Shown here piece by piece: positions 1-10,601 of a stretch of DNA of 64,000 nt. Origin of the DNA: Halanaerobium kushneri (GTDB lineage: Bacteria > Bacillota > Halanaerobiia > Halanaerobiales > Halanaerobiaceae). The stretch covers positions 62,001-126,000 of the forward strand of contig NZ_FTNC01000006.1 of NCBI RefSeq assembly GCF_900156285.1. Direction: 5' to 3'. A program made the translations under genes and the position numbers. The notes beneath the pieces were generated by a model, which did not search any database, was not told the origin of the DNA, and saw only the letters and a program-made list of their open reading frames with translations. Within the stretch, counting starts at the first letter, position 1. Each line of letters starts with the position of its first letter.

Positions 1-496
1 TTTCCAGACGTGGAGCTATATTGTCTTCTACTTCGCTTTTTAAATCTGCCAGATTCTGTTCGCCAGTAATTCCATAACTTAAAATTGGAAACATCGCCGG
101 GTCAAATTTAAAGATAAGCGTGTCATCAGCCTCATCAGGCAAAAAACTACTAATTAAGTCAATCTGCTGTCTTAAATCTAAAACAGCAAAATCCATATCT
201 GTTCCCCATTCAAATTCAACTACTATAGTCGACTGTCCGGTATCTGAAGTCGAAGAAACAGATTTAACTCCAGTTACTGTAGAAACCGAACTTTCAATAG
301 GTTTAGTTATCAGGTTTTCAATTTCTTCGGGACCAACACCGGAATAAGTTGTTACTATTGCTGCACCAGGAAAAGTGACATCAGGATAAAGGTCGACTTT
401 TAATCGGCTAAAAGAAATTATTCCGATTAATACGACCAGTAAAACTAACATTGCCGTTGTAATCCGCCTGGAGATGGAAAAATTTGAGATTTTCAT
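1..496 (-). CDS. RND-family multidrug efflux pump, inner-membrane subunit (partial, N-terminal 165 codons)
   Basis: Only the N-terminus is in the window; the gene runs off the left edge. Translation of the minus strand starts MKISNFSISRR, followed by a hydrophobic first membrane helix (about residues 14-30). Then comes the AcrB/HAE-type porter-domain opening with VDLYPDVTFPG and YSGVGPEEIE and the matching 'TKPIE' segment near residue 65. Proteins of this family use the proton or sodium gradient to export drugs, lipids or other amphiphiles through a TolC channel. The start codon overlaps the upstream adaptor stop in a TAATG arrangement, so the two are translationally coupled. It is the last visible gene of a tetR-tolC-adaptor-pump operon. 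Substrate cannot be deduced. The family call is firm, the subfamily is not. Confidence 0.9.
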   Translation of the reverse strand, partial: MKISNFSISRRITTAMLVLLVVLIGIISFSRLKVDLYPDVTFPGAAIVTTYSGVGPEEIENLITKPIESSVSTVTGVKSVSSTSDTGQSTIVVEFEWGTDMDFAVLDLRQQIDLISSFLPDEADDTLIFKFDPAMFPILSYGITGEQNLADLKSEVEDNIAPRLE

Positions 497-2004
497 TAGT
501 TAATCACCTCAACTTCTTCTCCATCACTTAGTCTATTCTGACCTTTAAGGATTATTTGATCATTTTCTTCTACACCGGAGACTAGTTCAACTAAATTATC
601 TGACACGATTCCAATCTTAACTGCTTTTTTTACAGCTTTATTGTCTTCAACAATATAAACATGAGGTTCTGTTGAGTCAAAACCAACTATCGTTGAAATT
701 GGAACAACCAGTGTATTTTCGGCAGACTGCACACTAAAAACTGCATCTGCAAACATTCCTGGCTTTATTTGATGAGCTGAATTATCAACGAGCATTTTTA
801 CCGGGAAATTTTTACTTGCCGGATCTGCTTCGGGACTAATTGTATCAATTTTTGCAGTTAGCTCTTCATTTTTAATTGCTTCAGGAATAATTCTAACCTG
901 ATCTCCCTCCTGTAATCTGCTCATTGTAGCTGCTGTAACTGAAACTTCCAGATAAAGCTGATCAATATCAATAACAGTAACTATCGGCTGTCCTGGAGAA
1001 ATAATTTCTCCAGCTTCTGTTCTAACTGCTGAGACTACTCCCTTAATTGGGCTTTTAACTATAGAATTTTCCAGGCTGAGCTTAGCCTGCTCCAGACCTG
1101 CTTCTGCCTGTTTTACCTGGGCCAGGCTCGCATTTAACTGCTCTTGAGTAGCTCCCTTTTTAACCTGTTCCAAATTTGCTTCAGCAACTGCCAGACCTGC
1201 CTGGGCAGACTTAACCTGACTGCGAGCATTTTCCAGCTGCTGTTTTAACTGAGTCGGATTATTAAAAGTCTGTTCTGTTAATTTATAACTCTGTTGGGCA
1301 GTATTATATCCAATTTTAGCCTGTTCTAAACCTATCTGAGCAGTGTTTAATGAAGATTTAGCATTTTTATACTGACTTTCGGCACCTTCAAACTGCTTTT
1401 CAGTTATGACTTTTTCTTCATATAAATACTGCATTCTCTCATATTCTCGTTCAGCCTGTTCAAAATTAATTTCTGCCTGATTATATCTTTCGCGAGCACT
1501 TGCTAACTGCTGTTCTGCATTTGCCAGCTGACTCTCGGCAGATGTAAGCTGCTGCTTTAAACTAATTTTGTCTTCATATATTTCTTTCATTAATTCTAAA
1601 TTCGACTTGGCCCCCTCCAGAGAAGCCTGAGCCTGATCATAAGAAGCCTGGGCTCTATTAATTTCTTCCTGGCTGGCTCCATTTTTAAGCTGCTGATAAT
1701 TTGCTCTAGCAGCATCTAAAGCAGCCTCTGCCTGTTTGATTTGAATATTTAGTTTATCCTGGTTTAACTGTAATAATTTTTGATCCTGACTAACATCATC
1801 TCCCACACTTACTGTAATTTGATCTACAATCCCACCTATTTCAGCAGGTATATTTACTTTTTTGAAAGCAGAAAAATTACCTGTAATTGTATCTCTAACT
1901 GAAATCCCGGTTCTCTCAGGAGTAGTAACTTCTACCGGAGATTGTGCCATAACATTAAAGGAGAGGAAAATTAATAATAAAAGTATTATAATTGTTTTTC
2001 TCAT
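496..2004 (-). CDS. Periplasmic adaptor (membrane fusion protein) of RND efflux system
   Basis: 502 residues. It has an N-terminal signal peptide (hydrophobic core about residues 4-18, ending NVMAQ) with no lipobox cysteine. The first half of a lipoyl/barrel-sandwich domain lies around residues 42-80 (PAEIGGIVDQITVSVGDDV). A very long Ala/Gln/Glu-rich coiled coil follows, about residues 85-315. The second lipoyl half is near 315-345 (VKSPIKGVVSAVRTEAGE), then beta-barrel and membrane-proximal domains to the end. Such adaptors bridge the inner-membrane pump and the outer-membrane channel. The coiled coil is much longer than in AcrA-type adaptors. The start ATG follows the tolC-like stop without spacing (TAA-ATG), and its own stop overlaps the pump start. 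Confidence 0.92.
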   Translation of the reverse strand: MRKTIIILLLLIFLSFNVMAQSPVEVTTPERTGISVRDTITGNFSAFKKVNIPAEIGGIVDQITVSVGDDVSQDQKLLQLNQDKLNIQIKQAEAALDAARANYQQLKNGASQEEINRAQASYDQAQASLEGAKSNLELMKEIYEDKISLKQQLTSAESQLANAEQQLASARERYNQAEINFEQAEREYERMQYLYEEKVITEKQFEGAESQYKNAKSSLNTAQIGLEQAKIGYNTAQQSYKLTEQTFNNPTQLKQQLENARSQVKSAQAGLAVAEANLEQVKKGATQEQLNASLAQVKQAEAGLEQAKLSLENSIVKSPIKGVVSAVRTEAGEIISPGQPIVTVIDIDQLYLEVSVTAATMSRLQEGDQVRIIPEAIKNEELTAKIDTISPEADPASKNFPVKMLVDNSAHQIKPGMFADAVFSVQSAENTLVVPISTIVGFDSTEPHVYIVEDNKAVKKAVKIGIVSDNLVELVSGVEENDQIILKGQNRLSDGEEVEVIN

Positions 2005-3357
2005 TTATATCACATCCTTAAATAGTTCTTTAATTCTACCAGTATTGTAAAATAATTTATATAGATTTTTTTCATAATCATATTCAGCCTGCAGCAAAGC
2101 AATCTGGGCCTGTTTATAAGAAGTCTGGGCATTTATAACATCTATATTGGTGTTAATTCCAGCCTGATAGCTCTTATTTGTCAGTTCTAAGTTTTCTTCT
2201 GCGTTTTCTAAAGATAATTTCTCCAACTTAATCATTTCTTCTGAATGCTGCAGTGACAGCAGAGTATCTTCAATTTCAATTCTGATAGATTCTTTTAGAT
2301 CTTTTGTTGAATTATCAAGATTATTTACTTCTATTTTCTTTTTTTCTTCATTTAAATTAGCCTTACCACCATCATATAAAGAAATTGAACCTGCAACCGT
2401 TACATTCCAGCTGCCATCACTAAATTCTAATTCTGATCCCTGCCAGCTATATGAACCATTTAAAGAAATCTGAGGTCGATAAGGATTACCTTCCAGATCT
2501 TTCTGCTTCTCCAGCATTTTTTGATTTACGGATAGTGACTTTAATTCAGCTCTATTTTCTAAAGCAAGGTTGATTAATTTATCCAGTTCAGTTGCCGGCT
2601 CCGGATTTTTTTGTGGTGTGGAAACCTGATACATAACACTGCTGTCACCAAGCAACTGGGCCAGCCTCTTTTTAGCAATCTGCAGCTGATTTTCAGCAGC
2701 AATTAAATCTTCTTCTGCTTTGCGCTGCTCAATTTGAGTCTGCAGCAAATCCTGTCTCAAACTCATTCCTGCTTCATTATTAACTTTTACAATTCTTAAA
2801 TGTTCATTTACTACTTCCAGGGCATTTTCTCTAATCTCAACCATGCCCTGAGCCTGTAGGACACCATAGTAGGCCTGAACAAGATTGAAAATACTCTGAT
2901 CCAGCTGTTTTTGATATTCAATTTTGCTCATCTCAAGCCCCAGTTTAGAAATATCTTTTCCAATCCGCACTCTGCCTCCCAGATAAAGTGGCTGCGAAAG
3001 TGATAGGGAAGTGCTGTAATTCTGATCTGGAGTTTCAGTCATTGGAAATCCATCTTGGAAAAAATTATAACTTGGATCAGATAATTGCTGAAAATCAATA
3101 GTCTGCTGACCTGATTCCAGCTTGGTATAGGAGGTCTGCAGATTGGCTGTTGGATAATAGCCTCTTCCGCTCAGCTCAACATCTTTTTGGGCCTTTTCTA
3201 TATTCTGACGGCTGTTAATCAGCTGTCTGTTGTTTTCCATTAAAATCTTTACTGCTTGTGTCAGAGTGATTTCTGTTTCTTCAGCTGCAGCCACGTTAAA
3301 TGAAGCAGTTAATAGACAGAATAATAAAATCAAAATGATATACTTAGTTTTCTTCAT
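2005..3357 (-). CDS. TolC-family outer-membrane efflux channel
   Basis: 450 residues from the chosen start. It opens with a signal peptide (MKKTKYIILILLFCLL, then a cleavage-like VAAAEE). Two outer-membrane-factor repeats of alternating long helices and strands follow (for example YYPTANLQTSYTKLESG and YRPQISLNGSYSWQGSE as the matching strand regions). A longer in-frame ORF reaches 3429, but I start at 3357 because an AGGGAGG ribosome site sits just ahead and the upstream tetR stop overlaps this start by 14 bases, a typical coupling. TolC-type proteins form trimeric tunnels through an outer membrane, so the gene itself argues for a diderm cell. Co-operonic adaptor and pump genes complete a tripartite exporter. 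Confidence 0.92.
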   Translation of the reverse strand: MKKTKYIILILLFCLLTASFNVAAAEETEITLTQAVKILMENNRQLINSRQNIEKAQKDVELSGRGYYPTANLQTSYTKLESGQQTIDFQQLSDPSYNFFQDGFPMTETPDQNYSTSLSLSQPLYLGGRVRIGKDISKLGLEMSKIEYQKQLDQSIFNLVQAYYGVLQAQGMVEIRENALEVVNEHLRIVKVNNEAGMSLRQDLLQTQIEQRKAEEDLIAAENQLQIAKKRLAQLLGDSSVMYQVSTPQKNPEPATELDKLINLALENRAELKSLSVNQKMLEKQKDLEGNPYRPQISLNGSYSWQGSELEFSDGSWNVTVAGSISLYDGGKANLNEEKKKIEVNNLDNSTKDLKESIRIEIEDTLLSLQHSEEMIKLEKLSLENAEENLELTNKSYQAGINTNIDVINAQTSYKQAQIALLQAEYDYEKNLYKLFYNTGRIKELFKDVI

Positions 3358-3934
3358 TTTTAACCTCCCTGGAGATTCCCTGCATAATAAAATTATAAAT
3401 AAATTCCACATCTTTTTCTCTACTTTCAAAATTGTAAAATAATTCCTGAGGATGAGAATTGAAAATTAATACCATAATCATCACTGCGGTGTTGTGAGGA
3501 TCATTAGTTTGCATACTTCCTTCTTTAATCCCCTGTTCAATTACAAGTTTAATAGCATTTAAGGCTGATTTATGTCTTTCAATCATTTTTTTCTGAAATT
3601 CACTGCTGATCAACTGAATATTATTTTTCAAAATATTTGCCATTTTAATATTATCCGCCAGCATACTAATACTAAAATCAACTATTTGGAATAACTTTTC
3701 CTCTGCATTTGAATCACTATTCTGGATTTCCTGATACTTTTCATGAAAATATTCTAAACCAACTAAAACTAATTCTCTAAATAAATCTTCCTTGCTGTCA
3801 AAATGCCAGTAAAGAGTTCCCTTACTCAGACCTGCTTCTTTGGCTATCATGGACATTGAGGTAGCATGATAATTATTTATTGAAAATAAGTTAAGTGCCG
3901 CTTTTAGTATTTCATCTCTTGTGTCTTTAGCCAT
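3344..3934 (-). CDS. TetR/AcrR-family transcriptional regulator of the efflux operon
   Basis: 196 residues. The N-terminal TetR helix-turn-helix spans about residues 6-52 (TRDEILKAALNLF, then EAGLSKGTLYWHFDSKEDLF, the family hallmark). The C-terminal ligand-binding domain is all-helical, about 60-196. Regulators of this kind repress efflux genes until a ligand binds. The gene is the first of the tetR-tolC-adaptor-pump operon, so autoregulation is likely. Two palindromes that each sit at the start site of a good sigma-A-type promoter lie upstream (3950-3963 and 4153-4176) and are the natural operator candidates. The inducing ligand is unknown. Confidence 0.93.
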   Translation of the reverse strand: MAKDTRDEILKAALNLFSINNYHATSMSMIAKEAGLSKGTLYWHFDSKEDLFRELVLVGLEYFHEKYQEIQNSDSNAEEKLFQIVDFSISMLADNIKMANILKNNIQLISSEFQKKMIERHKSALNAIKLVIEQGIKEGSMQTNDPHNTAVMIMVLIFNSHPQELFYNFESREKDVEFIYNFIMQGISREVKNEEN

Positions 3935-3949
3935 ATTATCCCCCTCTCG

Positions 3950-3963
3950 ACTAACCGGTCAGT
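3950..3963 (-). promoter_or_regulatory. TetR operator candidate O2
   Basis: Near-perfect 14-base palindrome around ACCGGT (minus strand ACTGACCGGTTAGT, a single mismatched pair). It lies just downstream of the proximal promoter and just ahead of the tetR ribosome site. The ACCGGT-centred half-sites resemble many TetR/AcrR targets. Binding is inferred, not shown. Confidence 0.65.
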
Positions 3964-3972
3964 ATAGAGTAT

Positions 3973-4001
3973 ATTATATTGAATCTGAGTAATAAAATCA
4001 A
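3973..4001 (-). promoter_or_regulatory. Proximal sigma-A-type promoter of tetR efflux operon
   Basis: Minus strand: -35 TTGATT (3996-4001), 17-base spacer, -10 TATAAT (3973-3978). The expected start near 3966 places operator O2 at about +3 to +16, a repression geometry. Confidence 0.7.
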
Positions 4002-4152
4002 GTAAATAAGACTACAAAAATTAAAAAAATTAGTCTGCAGCTGATTTATTCTTTTTTTTTAATAATATAATATTATATAGCCCATTCCACCTATCAAAAG
4101 TTAGGTTTTAAGAATTCATAGCTTGAAATTTCAAAATAATATATTATTAAAT

Positions 4153-4176
4153 AGTGCACTAGTTAACTGGTACACT
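4153..4176 (-). promoter_or_regulatory. Second palindromic operator candidate O1
   Basis: 24-base inverted repeat centred on GTTAAC with two mismatched pairs (AGTGyACyAGTTAACT... arms). It overlaps the start site of the distal promoter (about +1). The inner ACCAGTTAACTAGT resembles O2 in size and layout. It could bind the same TetR protein or another regulator. Confidence 0.55.
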
Positions 4177-4179
4177 GTT

Positions 4180-4208
4180 AGTATAATCTTATTTTTAAAT
4201 TTTGTCAA
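4180..4208 (-). promoter_or_regulatory. Distal sigma-A-type promoter of tetR efflux operon
   Basis: Minus strand: perfect -35 TTGACA (4203-4208), 17-base spacer, -10 TATACT (4180-4185). It directs transcription into operator O1 and then tetR, giving the operon two stacked promoters in the 408-base gap behind eno. Confidence 0.75.
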
Positions 4209-4270
4209 GTGATTTTTTTAATAAACTTTGTTTTAGCTGCTTTTTTACTTTTATTTTTTTCTTTATAAAT

Positions 4271-4308
4271 AAAAAAAGACCAAGTAGAGAATAAACCCTA
4301 CTCGGCCC
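4271..4308 (-). terminator. Intrinsic terminator after eno
   Basis: On the minus strand a 12-pair stem (GGCCGAGTAGGG with CTCTACTTGGTC, three G-U pairs), 6-base loop, then seven T. It lies 35 bases after the eno stop and closes the glycolytic operon. The rest of the 3935-4342 gap holds the two efflux promoters and operators and AT-rich sequence. Confidence 0.9.
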
Positions 4309-4342
4309 TTTATATTACTTACACTATTTAATTTAATAAATT

Positions 4343-5644
<1,302 letters not shown>

Positions 5645-5684
5645 TTATAATTTTACAGCGAAACTAATTTAGATTTATTTTTGC

Positions 5685-5706
5685 AGAGACAGTTAAGACT
5701 GCCTCT
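5685..5706 (-). other. Intercistronic hairpin between gpmI and eno
   Basis: Nine-pair stem (AGAGGCAGT/ACTGTCTCT, one G-U) with a 4-base loop in the 104-base gap. No T-run follows, so it is not an intrinsic terminator. mRNA processing or stability is possible. Confidence 0.4.
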
Positions 5707-5733
5707 ACTTATTAATTAATTTAAGCTTGACTA

Positions 5734-7275
5734 TTAATTATCAATAATCAGTGATTCACCAGTCATTAATTCTGGTTTTTCAATTCCTAAAATTTCTAAC
5801 ATTGTTGGAGCAAGATCAGCCAATTTCCCTGATGCAATACCTTTATTTTCTGGTCCACCTATATAATAAAGTGGAACTATATTAGCAGTATGAGCAGTAA
5901 ATGGAGAACCATCTTCTTCTTTCATCTTCTCTCCATTACCATGGTCAGCTGTCAGTAAGGCCTGACCTCCCTTTTCTAAAATAGCAGGAACCAGTTTAGA
6001 AAGACATTCGTCCACTGTTTCTACAGCTTTAATAGCTGCATCCATATAACCTGTATGTCCTACCATATCAATATTAGCATAATTTAAGATAATCACATCA
6101 TATTCATCAGTTTCAATTTTTTCTAAGAGCTTATCTGTTACTTCATAAGCACTCATTTCTGGCTGCATTTCATAGGTTGCAACCTGTGGTGAAGGAATTA
6201 AAATTCTGTCTTCACCTTCATTCGGCTCTTCAACTCCTCCATTAAAGAAAAATGTTACATGGGCATATTTTTCAGTTTCAGCAATTCTGAGCTGTTTTAA
6301 GCCTTCCCGGCTTAATACTTCTCCCAGTCCATCTTTAATTTCTACAGGTTCAAAAGCAACCGGCAGATCAAATTCTTCATCATATTCTGTCATGGTAACA
6401 TAATATAAGTCTTTGGGATGTTCAGGAGCACGCTCAAAACCTTCAAAACCATCAATTGTTAAAGCCTGAGTTATCTGACGCGCTCTATCAGCTCTAAAGT
6501 TAAAGAAAATTACAGAATCATGATCCTTCATTTCACCTACAGGCTCACCGTTTTCAGTAATTACTGTTGGCACAACAAATTCATCTTCCACATCCTCTTT
6601 ATAAGAAGCTTCTACAGCCTCAATGGCATCTTCTGCCTTATTTCCTTCTCCCAGCACTAACATATCATAGGCCTTTTTAGTTCTATCCCAGCGGTTGTCA
6701 CGGTCCATTGTGTAGTAACGACCACTGACAGTTGCAATTTTACCGATTCCTACTTCGTCCAGTTCTGCCTGCAGTTGTTCTAAATAGCCTGTACCGCTGG
6801 CAGGAGGAGTATCTCTCCCATCAAGAATCGGATGAATATATACTTTCTCTAAACCGGCCCGATCAGCCATCTCAATCAGTCCAAAAAGATGTTTAATATG
6901 GCTGTGCACACCACCATCAGATAGAAGTCCAATTAAATGCAGTGCTCCATCATTTTCCTTGGCATGTTCTACTGCTTTTTTTAGAACTTCGTTCTCTAAC
7001 AGATGTTTTTCTTCTACAGCTTTATTAATTCTTGTAAAATCCTGATAAACTATGCGGCCAGCACCAATATTTAAGTGTCCAACCTCAGAATTACCCATCT
7101 GACCTTCTGGTAAGCCAACAGCCTCTCCAGATGGTTTTAAGATTGAATGGGGATAATCTTGATTTAATTTATCTAAGAAAGGAGTATCTGCCTGATAAAC
7201 AGCATTTCCTTCCGCATTTTCGTTTATTCCCAGCCCATCTGCAATAATCAGGGCCAGTGGTTTGGGTCTTGCCAT
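5734..7275 (-). CDS. gpmI: 2,3-bisphosphoglycerate-independent phosphoglycerate mutase
   Basis: 513 residues, typical of the manganese-dependent iPGM family. It interconverts 3- and 2-phosphoglycerate. Metal-binding start [16 protein letters not shown] (Asp13), active-site serine in [17 protein letters not shown] (Ser63, phosphorylated in the mechanism), [14 protein letters not shown], and the C-terminal metal motifs [12 protein letters not shown] and [12 protein letters not shown] are all intact. AAGGAGG ribosome site. Fourth enzyme of the glycolytic operon, between tpiA and eno. Mn-dependent iPGMs are pH-sensitive in spore-forming Firmicutes; whether that matters here is unknown. Confidence 0.99.
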   Translation of the reverse strand: MARPKPLALIIADGLGINENAEGNAVYQADTPFLDKLNQDYPHSILKPSGEAVGLPEGQMGNSEVGHLNIGAGRIVYQDFTRINKAVEEKHLLENEVLKKAVEHAKENDGALHLIGLLSDGGVHSHIKHLFGLIEMADRAGLEKVYIHPILDGRDTPPASGTGYLEQLQAELDEVGIGKIATVSGRYYTMDRDNRWDRTKKAYDMLVLGEGNKAEDAIEAVEASYKEDVEDEFVVPTVITENGEPVGEMKDHDSVIFFNFRADRARQITQALTIDGFEGFERAPEHPKDLYYVTMTEYDEEFDLPVAFEPVEIKDGLGEVLSREGLKQLRIAETEKYAHVTFFFNGGVEEPNEGEDRILIPSPQVATYEMQPEMSAYEVTDKLLEKIETDEYDVIILNYANIDMVGHTGYMDAAIKAVETVDECLSKLVPAILEKGGQALLTADHGNGEKMKEEDGSPFTAHTANIVPLYYIGGPENKGIASGKLADLAPTMLEILGIEKPELMTGESLIIDN

Positions 7276-7303
7276 AAATAATCCTCCTTATAATATATCT
7301 TAT

Positions 7304-8068
7304 TTACTTATAGATTTCGGCAGTTTTTAAAATAATTTCAGAAAAAGAATCTGCTGCCAGGCTGGCTCCACCAACTAAAGCACCATCAATTTCTTCCTGA
7401 GCCATAATTTCTTCTACATTATGTGGTTTAACACTTCCACCATACTGAATTCTAATCTTATCAGCAGCTTCAGGATATTCTTTTCTAATGTTTTTTCTAA
7501 TAATTCCAATTACACGATTAGCTTCTTCAGCAGAAGCAGTTTCTCCTGTACCAATAGCCCAGATTGGTTCATAGGCAATTACCACATCTTCTACCTCATC
7601 TTCACTTAGACCAGCAAGTGCAGAATCAACCTGAAAGTTAACTTTGGCTTCTATTTGATCTGCCTTTCTTTCTTCTAAAGTTTCTCCAACACAGACAATT
7701 GGCTTCACACCATGTTCAAGTGCAGAAAGAACCTTCTTATTTACTTCATAGTCACTTTCTCCAAAAATCTCTCTTCTTTCAGAGTGACCAACAATAGTAT
7801 ATTCAATATTACTATCAGCAAGCATCTTCGCAGATATTTCGCCAGTATAAGCACCTGAGTCTTTCCAGTAAATATTTTCGGCACCTGTTACAATATCACT
7901 GCCCTGAGCAGCTTCCTTAACAGTTGTTAAACAGAGAGCGGTTGGGCAAATACCCATTTCTACATTTTCTACACCTTTAACTTTATCTTTTAAAGCGGTT
8001 ATCATTGCTTCAGCTTCTTCAACATTTTTATTCATTTTCCAGTTTCCACAAATAAATGGTTTACGCAT
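7304..8068 (-). CDS. tpiA: Triosephosphate isomerase
   Basis: 254 residues, a complete (beta/alpha)8 barrel. It interconverts dihydroxyacetone phosphate and glyceraldehyde 3-phosphate. Catalytic residues are present: Lys11 in GNWKMNK, His95 in IVGHSERREIFGE, and Glu167 in AYEPIWAIGTG. The phosphate-binding IQYGGSVKPHN and GALVGGASL segments follow. AGGAGG precedes the start. It lies 28 bases ahead of gpmI and 106 bases after pgk in the CggR-controlled operon. Confidence 0.99.
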   Translation of the reverse strand: MRKPFICGNWKMNKNVEEAEAMITALKDKVKGVENVEMGICPTALCLTTVKEAAQGSDIVTGAENIYWKDSGAYTGEISAKMLADSNIEYTIVGHSERREIFGESDYEVNKKVLSALEHGVKPIVCVGETLEERKADQIEAKVNFQVDSALAGLSEDEVEDVVIAYEPIWAIGTGETASAEEANRVIGIIRKNIRKEYPEAADKIRIQYGGSVKPHNVEEIMAQEEIDGALVGGASLAADSFSEIILKTAEIYK

Positions 8069-8174
8069 TAATATTCCTCCTCAAACTCTGCCCAAATGCA
8101 AAGTTTTTGTTTAGAATTTTTTTGAATAATTAATCGTTATTCTTAGTTTATTCTACTAAATGAACTTAATAAAA

Positions 8175-9359
8175 TTACTCAACATCGTCCAGTGCAGCAA
8201 CACCAGGAAGTTCTTTACCTTCAAAGAACATCAGAGAAGCTCCACCACCGGTAGAAATATGACTCATCTTATCAGCCACTCCAGCCTGATTGATCGCTGC
8301 AGCAGAATCTCCTCCACCAATTACTGAATGAGCATCTGATTCAGCCAGAGCTTTTGCTAATTCCACTGTACCGTGAGCAAATTTCTCCATCTCAAATACT
8401 CCTAAAGGTCCATTCCAGATTACTGTTTTGGCATTTTTTATAATTTTCTTGTAGTTTTCTAAACTCTGAGGGCCACCACAGTCCAGAATCTGCCAGCCAG
8501 CAGGAACTTCTTTTACAGATACTGTTTTTGTATTAGCATCATTGGAAAAATCATCAGCAATTACTACATCAATTGGAAGCACAATTTCTACTCCCTTTTC
8601 TTCAGCTTCAGTCATTAATTCTTTAGCCAGATCAACTTTGTCAGCCTCAACTAAAGAATCTCCAACTTCATAACCTTTTGCCATCAGAAATGTATTGGCG
8701 ATTCCCCCAGCAACAATTAATTGATCAACTTTATTGATCAGATTCTTAATCACATCAATTTTATCAGAAACTTTAGCGCCACCCATTATGGCAACAAAAG
8801 GACTTTCCGGATTTTCCATTACCTCACCCAGAGCATTTAATTCTCTCTGCATTAAGAAACCAGCAGCAGATGGTAAGTATTCTGTTACCCCAACTGTAGT
8901 GGCATGAGCTCTATGGGCAGCACCAAAAGCATCATTGACATAAAGGTCAGCAAGTGATGCTAATTCTTTCGCGAATTCTGGATCATTTTTCTTTTCACCT
9001 GCATGGAAACGGCTGTTTTCTAAGACTAAAACTTCACCGTTTTTAAGGCTGTCAGCTGCCTTTTTAACTTCGTCACCAATACAGTCATCAGCTTTTTTAA
9101 CTTCTTTGTTTAATAAATTAGCCAGTTCTTTAGCAACTGGATCCATTCTTAACTCATCTTTTGGCTCTCCACCCGGGCGACCCAAATGAGAGATAAGTAA
9201 TACTTTTGCTTCTTCTTTAATTAAATACTCAATTGTTGGCAGAGCTGCTTTAATTCTGGTCGTATCACCAACAACTCCATCTTTAAGAGGAACATTAAAA
9301 TCTACTCTAACTAAAACTTTCTTTCCTTTAAAATCCATATCTTTAAGTGTTTTTTTCAT
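8175..9359 (-). CDS. pgk: Phosphoglycerate kinase
   Basis: 394 residues from the chosen ATG at 9359. The in-frame ATG at 9374 lies inside the GGAGGT ribosome site and is rejected. It transfers phosphate from 1,3-bisphosphoglycerate to ADP. Motifs: [23 protein letters not shown] (substrate arginine site), [37 protein letters not shown], and nucleotide-loop [10 protein letters not shown] near the C-terminus. It is separated from gap by 155 bases holding a stable hairpin, so its expression may be tuned separately. Confidence 0.99.
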   Translation of the reverse strand: MKKTLKDMDFKGKKVLVRVDFNVPLKDGVVGDTTRIKAALPTIEYLIKEEAKVLLISHLGRPGGEPKDELRMDPVAKELANLLNKEVKKADDCIGDEVKKAADSLKNGEVLVLENSRFHAGEKKNDPEFAKELASLADLYVNDAFGAAHRAHATTVGVTEYLPSAAGFLMQRELNALGEVMENPESPFVAIMGGAKVSDKIDVIKNLINKVDQLIVAGGIANTFLMAKGYEVGDSLVEADKVDLAKELMTEAEEKGVEIVLPIDVVIADDFSNDANTKTVSVKEVPAGWQILDCGGPQSLENYKKIIKNAKTVIWNGPLGVFEMEKFAHGTVELAKALAESDAHSVIGGGDSAAAINQAGVADKMSHISTGGGASLMFFEGKELPGVAALDDVE

Positions 9360-9463
9360 TTTTAATACCTCCATATTAATTAGCAGTTACTAATTTTTTG
9401 ACAGCTATCTTAAAAGGCTTAATATCTATCTCTAAAAATAAGGCAAAAAAATTTATTGAGAAA

Positions 9464-9498
9464 ATTTCAGGGCAGGCAACTATGCCCCACCCTGAAAT
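9464..9498 (-). terminator. Terminator-like hairpin between gap and pgk
   Basis: Minus-strand stem ATTTCAGGG/CCCTGAAAT closes on an inner GGGGC/GCC segment. A T-rich stretch follows only after about 15 bases. It may be a partial terminator or an mRNA-protecting hairpin that sets gap above the downstream genes. Confidence 0.5.
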
Positions 9499-9514
9499 GA
9501 TTTTTATATTTAAA

Positions 9515-10507
9515 TTACAGCTTTAATGATAAATCTACGACTCTATTTGTATAACTTAATTCGTTGTCATACCAGGAAATAACTTTAACCATATTGCCAT
9601 TAACTACCATAGTTGACTGAGCATCAATTTTAGAAGATTCGAACTGTCCCATAATATCTCTGGAAACTAATTCATCTTCAGTATAGCCTAAAATACCTTT
9701 CATTTCACCTTCTGCTTTTTCTTTAAACATTGCATTTACTTCTTCAGCAGTTACATCTTTCTCTAAAGTAAATACTCCATCAACACAGGAGCCATCAGGT
9801 ACTGGAACACGAATAGCCATACCATCAATTTTACCATCTAACTCAGGCAGTACTTTTGTTGTTGCAATAGCAGCACCTGTAGTTGTAGGAATAATGTTTT
9901 CAGCAGCTGCTCTACCTCTTCTTGTTTTTCCAGCTGGCATATCTAGGATAGCCTGACTGGTTGTATAACCATGAACAGTTGTGATTAATCCTTTTTCGAT
10001 TCCAAACTCATCGTTAAGAGCCTTAGCTAAAGGAGCTAAACAATTAGTTGTACAGGAAGCATTGGAAACAATTAAGTCATCATCGCTGAGATCGTCATCA
10101 TTAACACCAAGTACAATAGTATTATCAATCTCATCTTTAGCAGGTACAGTTAAAAGAACTTTTTTCGCACCAGCTTCAATATGCTGCATTAACTGAGCTT
10201 TTTTGCGGAATACACCAGTAGATTCAATTACTACATCAATGTCATTTTCGCCCCATGGTAGTTCTTTAGGATCTTTAATAGCAGTAACTTTAATTGTTTT
10301 ACCATTAACTACTAAGTTTCCAGCTTCAACCTCTACTGTACCATCAAAACGACCATGTACAGAGTCATATTTAAGTAAATAAGCTAAATTTTCAACATCA
10401 ACTAAATCGTTAATTGCAACGATTTCAATGTCTTCTCCTCTTTTTTCAACTAATCTTAAGTAACCTCTACCAATACGTCCAAATCCATTAATTGCTACTT
10501 TTTTCAT
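9515..10507 (-). CDS. gap: Glyceraldehyde-3-phosphate dehydrogenase (glycolytic, NAD type)
   Basis: 330 residues from the ATG at 10507, which follows AAGGAGG. The longer in-frame start at 10564 adds 19 non-homologous residues. It oxidises glyceraldehyde 3-phosphate to 1,3-bisphosphoglycerate. Rossmann motif INGFGRIGR at 7-14; acidic Asp34 in AINDLVD favours NAD over NADP; catalytic Cys152 in SNASCTTNCLAPL; conserved TVHGYTTSQ and SWYDNELSYTNRV. It directly follows the cggR regulator gene, the classical Firmicute arrangement that makes it the most strongly CggR-responsive enzyme gene. Confidence 0.99.
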   Translation of the reverse strand: MKKVAINGFGRIGRGYLRLVEKRGEDIEIVAINDLVDVENLAYLLKYDSVHGRFDGTVEVEAGNLVVNGKTIKVTAIKDPKELPWGENDIDVVIESTGVFRKKAQLMQHIEAGAKKVLLTVPAKDEIDNTIVLGVNDDDLSDDDLIVSNASCTTNCLAPLAKALNDEFGIEKGLITTVHGYTTSQAILDMPAGKTRRGRAAAENIIPTTTGAAIATTKVLPELDGKIDGMAIRVPVPDGSCVDGVFTLEKDVTAEEVNAMFKEKAEGEMKGILGYTEDELVSRDIMGQFESSKIDAQSTMVVNGNMVKVISWYDNELSYTNRVVDLSLKL

Positions 10508-10601
10508 TATTTTATTCCTCCTTATAATATGTTGAACATTTACATAAATTAATTTACTAAACAAAGACTTAAAAAATTTGAAAGTTTATAACCTGCTGAT
10601 T

